A DNA stretch of 64,000 nucleotides from Flectonema sp. DT1601 (taxonomy: Eukaryota > Euglenozoa > Diplonemea > Diplonemida > Diplonemidae): contig OZ025808.1 of assembly GCA_964019425.1 (NCBI GenBank), positions 992,001 to 1,056,000 of the forward strand, in the 5' to 3' direction. The position numbers and the translations under genes were made by a program. Positions 11,099-20,947 of this stretch are shown piece after piece. Position 1 is the stretch's first letter. Every line of letters begins with the position of its first letter. The notes under the pieces were generated by a model, which ran no database searches, was not told where the DNA came from, and saw only the letters and a program-made list of their open reading frames with translations.

Positions 11099-11287
11099 CA
11101 CCCCAGCCTCTGGACACAAGTTCTGCAATACTATAAGGTCTTAATGGTTGGTAGTTTGACATAGAAGAAGGAGCAGTTTGCAGCGAGAAGGAAAAAAAAA
11201 AGCTCAATTTGGAATTCACAAGAGACCTGTTAACCTAAAGAGGTTTAAAGTGTGTCATGTTTGTTTTTTCTTATTTGCTCTTAACTA

Positions 11288-11357
11288 CTATTCAGATTAA
11301 GAGCTGGTTATATATTATGGTCTGTGATCAACAAAATATAATGCTTTGTTTGAATAG
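11288..11357. mobile_element. short element with inverted ends, copy 1 (MITE-like)
   Basis: The left end CTATTCAGATTAAGAGC and the right end ATGCTTTGTTTGAATAG are imperfect inverted repeats; the outer seven bases match exactly. The internal TTATGGTCTGTGATCA resembles the inside of the copy at 36,277. The right end runs directly into a T tract, as in the other copies. No coding capacity. Target-site duplications are not clear. Confidence 0.4.
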
Positions 11358-11494
11358 TTTTTTTTTTTTTTTTTTTTTTTCCTTCTTTTTTTTCCCGTAT
11401 TTCGTGCGCAACCCTAGTGCAATCCTAGCGGGGGAGTTTATTTCTGCTGCAGCGATACAATTGTTTTTCCTTCCAAACGATGGAATTGTAGATA

Positions 11495-11527
<33 letters not shown>

Positions 11528-13467
11528 CGCATCGCTTTCTTTCCCCACAAAACTATGCGATCGTGACTGTGCCCGCAAACCCGCCTGTTCACACGGATAT
11601 TGATTAAGGAAAAAAAAAAAAAAAAAAGAGAAAACTTGTTTGGTTCCTGTTACCTTATTAGTTTTTTTTCTCCCTTTTTTTTTGTTTCCTTCCTTCCTTC
11701 ATCAAGTCAAGTTTCATGAAATATAATGATTTTATCCGCTTTACTGCGGAGGAATGTGTCCACTGGGTAGGATAGTTTTACCCCCGCTGGACGATAACTT
11801 TTTCAGACTATTTTAAACTACAAAATAAGCGCATAGCTAATAGGATTTTCTTTTTAAAATTTAAATCTGTTTTTCTTCCCTCTGCAAGCAGCCTGCTTGA
11901 TTGCACAGCAGCTTCTTTTTTTTTTTCAAAAGGTGTCAAAAAATAATAGGCATATCAAAGTAATCAAAAAAAAAAAAGAAAAAAAACAACAACAACGGCG
12001 TTTACCCTTGTTGAGCTTTTTTTCCTGATTTTTTTTTTTTTTTTTTTTGGCTTCCCAGTCTTCGTAAATAAATAAAAAATTGTTTGCTTAGTTGACCGGC
12101 AGTAAAATATGCAAAAAAAAAAAACATCTTACAGCAAAAAAAAAAAAAAAAAAACGTTCTCGAACTTAAACAAGCGAGCCCAGCAGACTCGTTTTTCCCT
12201 GAATTGGTCATTTCTTCCCTCCTTTAGTTGTTGTTTTGTTGCAATAATTTCTTTTCTGCTTTGTTGATCTCTCCTGCAATCATAGTTGTCTTGACTTGAA
12301 TAGAGTTTTTACAACAGTTTTGATTATCATTCCGTTTTTAATTTTTCTAATCACTCATGGAATAGAGTTTTTTCTTTTAGTTGTATTTTGCTGGTTTCCT
12401 GTTGGCTTTCTATCGTATTTTTTTTTTAAATTCCTTGATTAGAATACTGCCTTTTTTTCTGTTATGTTGAGTTTGTTGTCGGGTACAGCCTTAACCAATT
12501 GTGATGTGTAGCTCTATGCCTCTCGAGAATCTCGCCCCCACCTCTTTTAGATTTTCTTTTTTCTGACATGATAATCTTTTTGTGCTAAACAACACTGTTG
12601 TCACACAAGCTGAAAAAATAAATGTTTTAATTTCAAGCTTCACGGTGAGCACAAAATGATACTCAGTGTTCATCGGTGACAATGGTTGTATTTAGGTGAG
12701 TATGTTAGTTTTGTGTTCGGATTAGAGAGGTTTTCCCCCCCAAAAAAAAAACATAAAAATGAGATATGTTTAAGTGTCGGTACCCCTATTGCAATCTATG
12801 ATTACAGATAGAACTTATTATATTGCTTTAGTAAGGCTTTGTTTAGAATTTGCGTAAGCTACTTGGTCGCGATGATTTCGATTATTTTCTTTTTTCTTTT
12901 TTCTTTTTTTTTTTTTTTTTTTTAGAAATTTCAAAAAAAAAAAAAAACAACAACAAAAAAAAAAAAAAAAAAAAAAAAAAACATAGTGGAAGGCTCTCCT
13001 TCTCCTGAGTGCGTCTCTTAATTTCATTATATTTTTTTTTTTTCTCCTCTTGGAATTTTCTTTCTTCGGCGCCTTTTTTCGAGGGGATCAAAGAAATCCT
13101 TAAGAGAGTCTTGCGGATGTGTGATGTATGCTTTTATTGGTTTCTCACCTTGATATACAAGTTCCCCGGTTTTTGGGAAGGAAAAAAAAAGAACACAGCC
13201 AACAGACCGTTCCGTGGCTGACCCCCTTTTACTGTCTTGTCGGTGAGGCTGCTGGCGTGCGCAATTATGTTTTCTCTAAATATTCAAATTTATTGGGTTT
13301 CAATGAAAATCAGCATCCTTCAATTAGAGTCCTCTGCAATACCTATCTTGTACCTGAAGTTCGGCTTTTCCCAACTGAGATGCACCGAGAACTGAGCAAG
13401 CGAGACGGACCAGTTTCATTTTCGTGTTGTTATTCTGCGTGTTCGTTCTGTGTATTTGTTTGTGGGG

Positions 13468-13487
13468 TCTTGCGTGGTTACGCAAGA
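13468..13487. repeat. hairpin, 8-bp stem with GGTT loop
   Basis: TCTTGCGT and ACGCAAGA form a perfect stem around a four-base loop. It is isolated in gene-free DNA, is not followed directly by a T run, and has no known role. Confidence 0.4.
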
Positions 13488-13768
13488 AGATACTATCTGG
13501 GTGCGTGACAAGAACAGATTTTTATTTTATATTAATGTTCCTTTTTTTTTTTTTTGTGTATTAATTCTGCAAAGAAATCCGCTTATTGAACCCATCCTCC
13601 GTTGATTATAGTGTGAGATCGAATTTGACAGTTTTTTCAAAAAAAAAAAAAAGACAAAAAAAAGAATGAAAAAAAAAAAAAAAAAAAAAAAGCAACGCTG
13701 CTCACTTAAGTCCAAGAGTTACTTTTATTAGTTTTTAGTTTTCTTTTTTTATATTTATAAACTTGAAT

Positions 13769-13805
<37 letters not shown>

Positions 13806-14754
13806 AAAGAAGAATTCTATGGATAAATATACCTTCTGGAAGCACTATCTAGCAAACGCGTAAGCACTTCGGTTTAGGTTCAGGATTCTAGTTGTGTAAG
13901 TCAGTTATATTAGGTCACATCTCTTGTCATTGAAAACGATTTAAAAAAAAAAAAAGAAAAAAAAAAAAAGTTTGATATTGCAGATACATACCTTGTTATT
14001 TCTGTTTTATTGTTTTTTTTTTTTATTTTTTAAAAAAATTGTTTTTCTTGTTTTCCGTCTTGTGGTAGTTTTTGTATTATATGTTATTGTTTTTTTTTTA
14101 ATATTTTTTATATTTCTTTTTTTTTTTTTTTTAAAAAAAAACTGCGACGAAACTACGTTCTTCTTAGTTGATAGCAGCGTCGCGGTGTGCACAACCGAAA
14201 CACAGTCAAACTTGAATGAGTAAAAATACGTTTTGTTACATTTTTTTTGTGAGTTCACAGGACTTTATTTTCAGTTTGCACGTGGACGCAAACAAATATT
14301 GCGCTTCCAGATAAATAAGAAAACGAAATAATGCTAACGAAAAAACAAAGAAAGAAAAAAAAAAAAAAAAAAAAAAAAGAGCCTTTTGCTCTCCCTGTGT
14401 ATGCGTTGGTTTTGTTGGTGCGAATTTCGCAATTCCTGACTGCACCTGTGTTGTGATACTGTGATAAAGAAAGCCATGTCAGTTAGTTAAAAATCTGCGT
14501 ACCACTTTTTTTAGAATCCGAAAAAACTTTTTTCGAGGACGAACATGAATAACAATACAGCTCTTTAGGCCTTGGTTAAAAAGCCTTCTAGAGGCAAACA
14601 CAACCACGATTATGTTCATACTTCAAGTAGTCTCTCTATAATAAATCATAAGTGCATTATAGTACTATCTGTTTCACTACTAGGTAATTTATCCACTTAA
14701 TTTTTTTTTTTTTTTTTTTTTTTTGTTTGGATTTTTTCGTTTTCTATGTCTTAT

Positions 14755-14850
14755 CGTCTGTGAGAGTCTCACGGTTGCTTGGTATGTTACCCTGTTGAGC
14801 TTTTCCTGGCTTTTAGCTCCTAGGCTTCGTAAATAAAATAAAAATAAAAA
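14755..14850 (+). repeat. dispersed repeat, possible LSU rRNA relic
   Basis: It contains GTGAGAGTCTCA (14,760-14,771) followed by CGGTTG and TTACCCTGTTGAGC. The same 12-mer, followed by (C/T)GG, occurs at 2851 and 54,512. The order GTGAGA...GGTT...TTACCCT resembles the LSU rRNA peptidyl-transferase segment (GTCGTGAGACAGGTTAG, then TTTTACCCTACTGATG) with an insertion of TCTCAC-like bases. The repeat relation is clear by eye; its origin from rRNA is tentative. Confidence 0.4.
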
Positions 14851-15076
14851 TAAAAATAAATGTACCGAGTTGGTTACTACGTTATTGACAAAATTCGCTC
14901 GGATATCTGTTGAAAAAAACAAAAAAAAAAAACAAAAAAATAAATAAATAATCAAATCTGAGCAATCTGGTCTAATTTTTCTGTAGAGTATTGCTGGTTA
15001 TTGTTTTCTGTTGTTAATTCCTTTTTTTTTTATATATTATCACATCCCTCACACACACAGGTATTGTTTTTAAAAC

Positions 15077-18022
15077 ATGACCGAGGCGGTCCAGTCAGAA
15101 TCTGCAGAAACACGGAGAACCCAAACACCAATACTACTAAAGAGAATCCCTACTGCTGATGTCGGAAAATTAGTACTATGCCTGGGACAGTTGCAGGATT
15201 TAGGTCATAGCGGGGTAGAAGATACGAAAGTGTTCCTTGAAAGCTTAGATAAACGACTCGCGAAGGAACCAACAAGCCCCATTGGACCACTGGTTGCGAG
15301 ATTACCACAAGAAATACTACATGAAACCAGAGAATGCATTGCTGGTATTGTTGAGTGTGGTATTACCTGCATCCCTGACATCTCGATGATGGTGTCCGAT
15401 GCGAAGGTTAAATTAAATAATTCGAAATCAATTCCAAGACGACCAGATGAGGTATCAGCGAACCCACGAACTTCTCAAGATGCCAACGTAATCAAATCAG
15501 CGACTTCTGACACAGAGTATGAATGGCATGCAGATGCTGAACGTGCATTTGACGGTGACTACACAATAGATGATTGTGATGTTTGTGCTGAAATGATATG
15601 TTCAGATACGTTTATGCCGCATTGGGCGAATGGTCTCGCACCTGAAGGAGCAGAAAAAATCAAAGGCGACCCTTCTGTTCCACGTGTAGTGAAAGAAACA
15701 ACTACTGTTACACGATCACAAGACGACGCTGGCAACAAGCGTATAAATGAATACACGTGCATATCTGAACTTGGAAAAGGGGCATTTGGAAAAGTGAAAT
15801 TGGTAATTCACACTGGAGGTGAATACTTTGCAATTAAAATTTTAGACAAAACTGTTCTTGCGAAAATAAAAAACGGAATGGGTGGGAAATCAGCTCTGGA
15901 TGATGCTCTTACTGAGATTGCTTTACTTAAGTTGGTACAACATAGAAATATTTGTTCTTTATTCGAAGTCATTGATGATCAGGAAAATGGTAAATTATAC
16001 CTCATCATCGACTATTATGAAAAAGGACCTGTTTATGACTTGGAAAAAACACAAACACCTCTACCAGTTGAACGCATAAAAACATTCGCTATTGGGATAT
16101 GCCAAGGACTTGACTACCTCCATGAAAATAATGTTCTACACAGAGACATCAAACCAGCTAACATATTAGTAGACGCTGATGACCAAGCGGTTTTAACAGA
16201 TTTTGGTGTTGCTCATTTTGTTGAAGGGGATGGATCACGATGTGTCTCTGATACTGTTGGAACACCTGCTTTCTTTACTCCAGAACAGATAAACAGACAA
16301 GGAATCAATGGTAGACTTGTTGATATATGGGCTATGGGTGTCACATTATACATCCTGGCCTATGGCAAATTACCTTTTCAAGGAGCAGCTTTCCCAGAAC
16401 TAGCAGTTGCAATCACAGACACTGAACCACCACTAGATGGTTGTGATGACCCAGAACTGGTTTCACTGATAAAAGGAATACTAACAAAGGATCCTTCAAA
16501 GAGATTGGGTCATGGAGGTGCTAAGGAAATTTTAAAACACCCGTGGTTGTCATCTGATTCACGTGCAGCTATCCAAGAACATCCTAAACTGATGATCACT
16601 GAAAGTGATAAGGAGAATGCCGTCACTTCAGGTCATAATATTGTTTTGAAGTTAGGAAACACAGTTGGAGTTATGCTTCAGGTTCAGGGAGCTATAAAAG
16701 GATTTATGGGACTAGCATCACCAAAGGGAGATTCCCCTGCTGGGCTTATCTTTGTGTCCGATCATTCAAACAACGACTCTCAACCCTCTTCTAAAGCCAA
16801 TCCCCAACTTGGAACAAAGACATCAGAATGCGGTGATGACTCATCAGATTCTGATGGTGAAGCACCACCTTCTAGAGGTGGTGGGTCATCACTCAGTCTA
16901 AGCAATGCACCGCTAGCACCGAAGAAGTCATTCAGAACTGAAGAAGAAGTAATCTTGGAAGACACAACTGCATCAGACCTTCTGGAGTTAATATCAAAAG
17001 CAAAGAAAACTGGAGAACCTGACCTTGTCGTTAACTGTATCAAGATTGATAACATGCCTGAACAGCTATTTCAATGTACAAAATTGCAATCTGTGACATG
17101 CCACTCTAATGGACTTTGTGAATTACCATCAGCTATTTCGAACTTAAAAAACTTAACAAGTCTGAGTCTACTTAAAAATGACCTGACCGCATTGCCGGAC
17201 ACGATGGGTGAGATCCCAAATTTGAAACTTCTCAATTGCGCTCACAATAAACTCTCGTCTCTTCCTATTTCATTTTCAAAATTAGAGTCTCTGGAAACCA
17301 TTAATCTAGATTATAATCTGTTCACTAATATACCAATTAGTCTGTGTTCGATTGTGGGTCTTAAGAAGTGCTATATGATCGCAAATGAGGGAATCAAATC
17401 ATTTCCTCAAGAAGGATCGGGATGGGCGGGGTGTCAGGTAGCAGTGACAAACACACCGGTTTTGTGTGAGTGGTGGTCAAGAAATCATAAAAAGTTTAAG
17501 AAAGTTGATGTTTTGTGGAATAAAAGTTACCCTGACAAGGTCACTGATCATGTCTTTTTGGGATCGTTGAGAACAGCTCAGAGTGAAAAGATTTTTAGAC
17601 AATTAAATATCACAAAAATTGTAACTGCTGGAAAAGGTTTACAAGTATTAGACCCCCTTCCTGAGGGTGTTGAACAGATTTTACTTAATGTTGATGACCA
17701 ACCTGATCAGAAACTCGCTCCATTTTTTGACGACGTCGCTGATTTTTTAGAAAAATCTACTCTCCAAAACGAACGTGTGTTAGTACACTGCTTTGCTGGT
17801 CTCAGTCGTAGTGCAGCTGTTGTTTGTGCCTACTTAATAAAGAAGAGGAAGATGACTTTTAAACAGGCGATTCAACTTGTAAAGGTAGCCCGTCCTTCAG
17901 TCAACCCAAATGATGGATTCAGAAAACAACTAATCGAGTATGAACATATCCTTTACGGTACTAGACTTGCGACTGATGATATAGAAAATCACTCAAACGG
18001 ACCAACCGTTGACTTTCAGTAA
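15077..18022 (+). CDS. protein kinase-LRR-dual-specificity phosphatase fusion
   Basis: One uninterrupted 981-residue frame joins three domains. Residues about 226-490 form a Ser/Thr kinase with GKGAFGKV, Lys in YFAIKIL, HRDIKPANIL, TDFGVAHF and TPEQ. The following ITESDKENAV and the overall pattern recall upstream kinases of the CaMKK/SnRK1-activating group. About 651-778 is a leucine-rich repeat block with ELPSAISNLKNLTSLSL-type units. About 818-975 is a dual-specificity phosphatase with general-acid region DDQPDQ and active site HCFAGLSRSA (Cys905, Arg911). All key catalytic residues for both activities are present. About 220 N-terminal residues and a Ser-rich linker (about 540-630) are not recognised. 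The start follows a CACACACAG acceptor ending at 15,060, only 16 bases upstream. Probably a signalling protein that can both add and remove phosphate, with the LRR as substrate-recruiting platform (inference). Confidence 0.9.
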   Translation: MTEAVQSESAETRRTQTPILLKRIPTADVGKLVLCLGQLQDLGHSGVEDTKVFLESLDKRLAKEPTSPIGPLVARLPQEILHETRECIAGIVECGITCIPDISMMVSDAKVKLNNSKSIPRRPDEVSANPRTSQDANVIKSATSDTEYEWHADAERAFDGDYTIDDCDVCAEMICSDTFMPHWANGLAPEGAEKIKGDPSVPRVVKETTTVTRSQDDAGNKRINEYTCISELGKGAFGKVKLVIHTGGEYFAIKILDKTVLAKIKNGMGGKSALDDALTEIALLKLVQHRNICSLFEVIDDQENGKLYLIIDYYEKGPVYDLEKTQTPLPVERIKTFAIGICQGLDYLHENNVLHRDIKPANILVDADDQAVLTDFGVAHFVEGDGSRCVSDTVGTPAFFTPEQINRQGINGRLVDIWAMGVTLYILAYGKLPFQGAAFPELAVAITDTEPPLDGCDDPELVSLIKGILTKDPSKRLGHGGAKEILKHPWLSSDSRAAIQEHPKLMITESDKENAVTSGHNIVLKLGNTVGVMLQVQGAIKGFMGLASPKGDSPAGLIFVSDHSNNDSQPSSKANPQLGTKTSECGDDSSDSDGEAPPSRGGGSSLSLSNAPLAPKKSFRTEEEVILEDTTASDLLELISKAKKTGEPDLVVNCIKIDNMPEQLFQCTKLQSVTCHSNGLCELPSAISNLKNLTSLSLLKNDLTALPDTMGEIPNLKLLNCAHNKLSSLPISFSKLESLETINLDYNLFTNIPISLCSIVGLKKCYMIANEGIKSFPQEGSGWAGCQVAVTNTPVLCEWWSRNHKKFKKVDVLWNKSYPDKVTDHVFLGSLRTAQSEKIFRQLNITKIVTAGKGLQVLDPLPEGVEQILLNVDDQPDQKLAPFFDDVADFLEKSTLQNERVLVHCFAGLSRSAAVVCAYLIKKRKMTFKQAIQLVKVARPSVNPNDGFRKQLIEYEHILYGTRLATDDIENHSNGPTVDFQ

Positions 18023-19039
18023 GCGAATTATGTTGACAGCTTCTTTCGATTTCTTCCTCGGGTTTTTTTTTGTGATTGATCTGAGGAAGACTTATTATTC
18101 TAATTGACGGTCCATTTTCATGGATTTCGTTTTTTAGGAATTTCTTGTAAACTATCACCTCTACATTGGTATTCATAGTTGTATGTTTGCATATTCTTTT
18201 TTTTTTTTCCCGCTCTATTTGTTGCTAACAACCTTTTTTTATAAAGAATTTTACAAAGAAATGTTCATTTTTATTTTTTTATAAAGATTGTTTATTTCTT
18301 GACGAGACTATAGGCGAAACCTACACTCTGCCGTATTACATTATACCCTGGTTTTGGTTTCCCAGGGCTCACGATTAATTCGTAATTGAATAACTCGCAC
18401 TGAATGACAACACGGAAAAAGAGACATGTATGCAGATAAGTTAGAAACATTTATTATAATATTGAGCAAGTACGTCAATTGCGGAGTGTTAGCCTGTATT
18501 AACATTTTAGTCACTTGTGTCATGAGTTTTTTAATTTTATTATTGGGTTCTGATACAATACAGAGATTTATATTCGTATGAACCTAATCAAGCAGTCTTC
18601 CCCTCTATTTTTTTGCAGTCTCCTTTTCCAAATTAATTTGTTTTTTTCTTCTTCCCGCTTTCTGGTGAGGGGAAAAAAAAAAAAAAAAAAAAAAAAATTA
18701 CGCTTTTCTTCTTTTCTTGTCGGTATTGACAAGGAGATGTACACCTTCCTCAGTTACCCTGTTAGCAAATTTATGATGCTTCTCTTTACAGCCCTTTTGC
18801 ACCGCGTTCATTTCATACATGATTGTGTCACTGTTTGTTATTATTTTAGCTTTTAGTACAGTTGGTAACGAAAAAAATGACTTTTTAGTTGACGACGTTG
18901 AAGAAAAAAGGATCACCTCATTAAACTCTCATATTGAATTGCAGATTTATCACAACAAAAAAACACCAAAAAAACAACAATAAAAAAAAATGGATTAAAA
19001 TAAAAATAAAAAATAAAAATCAAAACTAAACTCGTCATC
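18023..19039. other. intergenic region with dispersed repeat copy 1
   Basis: No gene seen. It contains the repeat at 18,310-18,580, A and T tracts, and an acceptor-like TTGAATTGCAG near 18,944 upstream of the next gene. Confidence 0.6.
18310..18580 (+). repeat. dispersed ~270-bp repeat, copy 1
   Basis: It aligns by eye over its whole length to 52,399-52,672 at roughly three quarters identity. Shared blocks include GAAACCTACACTCTG, TTTCCCAGGGCTCACGATT, AATTGAATAACTCG, ACTGAATGACAACAC, ATGCAGATAAGTTAGAAACA and a conserved tail ending in ATACAATACAGA / GTACAATGCAGA. There is no open frame and no clear terminal repeat. The first block also resembles LSU rRNA (ACCTATACTCTACCGTCAGG), so a relic of rDNA is possible but unproven. 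Confidence 0.75.
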
Positions 19040-19999
19040 ATGAAAACAGAACGTTGGGGATCTACTACGACACCAAAAGTTAAAGATGTTGCTGGTTGGA
19101 AGGGTGAAGTAAATGGTGAGCAGGCTTTGGTTCTTCCGAGGCCTCCGATGGAAGGAAAGAGACGAAGTACCGTTGGATCACTTATGGAGAGAAAAACTTC
19201 TGAGAAAAAAATATTTGACAGAAAAAGTTCTTCAGCTGTTGTTTGGCCACATCAGCCTTCTGAGTTGCTGGAAAAAGTACGCCGACTGGAAACTGAACGA
19301 ACCCATCTCCAGGAATGTATATTTCATCTTGGGAATTCGTTGTCTGAAACAAAAATAGAAATTGCTCAAAGTCGTAGTCTCAAAGACCTCTTGAGAGATA
19401 AAGAAACCATAATCAACAATTTAATAAATTCCACATCAACAGCTGAATTAGCATTGTCAAAAATATCACAAAGACATGAACAAGAACTCTCACATGAAAG
19501 AGAGAAGTTGTTAGCGGCGGAGAAGCGGGCAGTTGATCTACACCAGCAAAATGAAAGAACTAAACTTTCGTGTGCTGAAATATGCTCCAGGTCTGTTGAT
19601 ATGTCAACAGTGTGGAAACAAGAAGCTGAAGAACATCACAATACGATTCGATCTCTACGAGCTGATCTACTTAGACTTGAGACTCAAAACAGAGAGCAGC
19701 TTTTTGTATCTTCTTCTCTACGAGACTCTCTCAGATCACTTTGTCAACCAACTCATACTGTTCAAAGTTATGATGGTGTTCCTTGTGTTGTCATTCCAAT
19801 GCATTTGGTCGCAAGTACCTTCGCATGTCTGACAGCAAACAACATATCGACAAGTAGTAATCCAGATGAAAGAGATGATTACTTTAACAATCCGATACCT
19901 GAAGAAAATACAGTCAGCTCTTACTTATATAAAGTTGGTTCTTTTAGGGCTCCTTTCAACGGAAAGAAACTGCGACAACAAAAAAGTGAAACTGACTAA
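19040..19999 (+). CDS. coiled-coil protein, not recognised
   Basis: A 319-residue protein with a basic, Ser-rich N-terminus (about 1-75), then a long helical stretch rich in Leu, Glu, Lys and Gln (about 80-225, including LLEKVRRLETERTHLQE and HHNTIRSLRADLLRLET) that should form a coiled coil. A less charged C-terminal region (about 240-319) has no match I know. There are no membrane segments or signal peptide. Codon use and the upstream acceptor-like CAG (near 18,944) are like the neighbouring genes, so it is a real gene. A cytoskeletal or basal-body scaffold would fit the composition, but this is only a guess. Confidence 0.7.
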   Translation: MKTERWGSTTTPKVKDVAGWKGEVNGEQALVLPRPPMEGKRRSTVGSLMERKTSEKKIFDRKSSSAVVWPHQPSELLEKVRRLETERTHLQECIFHLGNSLSETKIEIAQSRSLKDLLRDKETIINNLINSTSTAELALSKISQRHEQELSHEREKLLAAEKRAVDLHQQNERTKLSCAEICSRSVDMSTVWKQEAEEHHNTIRSLRADLLRLETQNREQLFVSSSLRDSLRSLCQPTHTVQSYDGVPCVVIPMHLVASTFACLTANNISTSSNPDERDDYFNNPIPEENTVSSYLYKVGSFRAPFNGKKLRQQKSETD

Positions 20000-20947
20000 A
20001 GCTGACACCACACACAGTGCGTTTTATGTATTAAATTAAAAGGCTAACCCCATTCTCATGTTCTTGTCTTAATTTGTCTTTCTTGCACCCTCGACGAAGA
20101 GATATCTTTGTTTGAAAACGGTTTTTCTTTCTTTCTTCTTTAAGGTTTCCTTTGTTGGCATCACATCTGAGTCTCACTGGCGCTAACCGGTAACTGACTA
20201 TATGATGACGTGTTAAGAAAAAAATAAAATAGGCAACTCTCAGAGACTGCTCTGGTCAGTTGCCTACATACAAAAGATGTCCTCTCTTTTGCTTTGTATT
20301 GTCGAAGAAAAACTCTTCGGCTTATGTTTTAGTTGTAGGTATCAGACTTTTGCTCTGGTCGATTGGCCACACAATAAAATTTAAATTTTTTTTTCCTGTC
20401 TTTTTTTTTTTCCCACAAATAGTGGTTTGCTCATAAAAGCAACTTATTTCTGATGGCTCTCTTAGACATTACTCTGTCTTGTTTCGAATGACTGCTGTCT
20501 CCTCTGGTTGTTTGACTTCCCTGATATATAAATAAGTAAATAAAATAATGGTCCGGCAGACATCGTTTCTTTCTTTTTTCGTGCTCGCGATCGAGGAGGG
20601 CAAACGTGACGAGTAGGGCGGGCCTGACACCGCAGTGTCCCCTCTTGTTTTCTTCGCGTCAGAAGAAAACATTCGTAAAGGATTATTTGTTTGATGTCCT
20701 TACGATTTATTGATTTTGATTATTTATCTTGTATGACGACTAATCTCGTATTGGATATCCACCCTACCTGGGCTTCTAGTCGACAACTAATTTATAAAGA
20801 ATGAATTTTCTATTCTTTATAATAAAAAAAAACCATCAGCCGTACAGATGCATGCTCAGCCACAACAATAACAATTACCCAACCTCGTGACTTTACAGTC
20901 TCGTTTTTTTTCCCTTTCTTTTTTTCTTTGTATTCAATATCTTTAAA
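20000..20947. other. intergenic region with a cluster of hairpins
   Basis: No protein gene seen. The notable content is three consecutive perfect hairpins at 20,231-20,321 followed by T-rich sequence. An acceptor-like GACTTTACAG ends near 20,900, before the next gene. Confidence 0.55.
20231..20321 (+). ncRNA. possible structured RNA: three hairpins in 91 bases
   Basis: Hairpin 1: AGGCAACT (20,231) pairs with AGTTGCCT (20,258), and the loop holds a nested AGAG/CTCT. Hairpin 2: CAAAAGA (20,271) pairs with TCTTTTG (20,285). Hairpin 3: GTCGAAGA (20,301) pairs with TCTTCGGC (20,314) with one G-T pair. The sequence TGCTCTGGTC recurs about 103 bases later at 20,351. T runs follow from 20,384. I do not recognise a snRNA, snoRNA or tRNA. 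It could be a 3'-UTR structure of the preceding gene rather than a separate RNA. Confidence 0.3.

Larger units (their letters stand above)
10845..15076. other. 4.2-kb gene-free AT-rich region
   Basis: No convincing protein gene. Open frames here are driven by homopolymers (poly-Phe, poly-Lys) and have no recognisable domain. The region contains many A and T runs over 15 bases, two inverted-end element pieces (see 11,288), a hairpin at 13,468-13,487, and an rRNA-like or dispersed-repeat piece at 14,755-14,850 that also resembles 12,000-12,075 (CCTGTTGAGCTTTT ... CTTCGTAAATAAA). Confidence 0.55.

Noticed and set aside
13128-13508. 126-codon open frame in the large gap
   Set aside because: No domain, odd composition, no acceptor pattern and surrounded by homopolymer-rich DNA.
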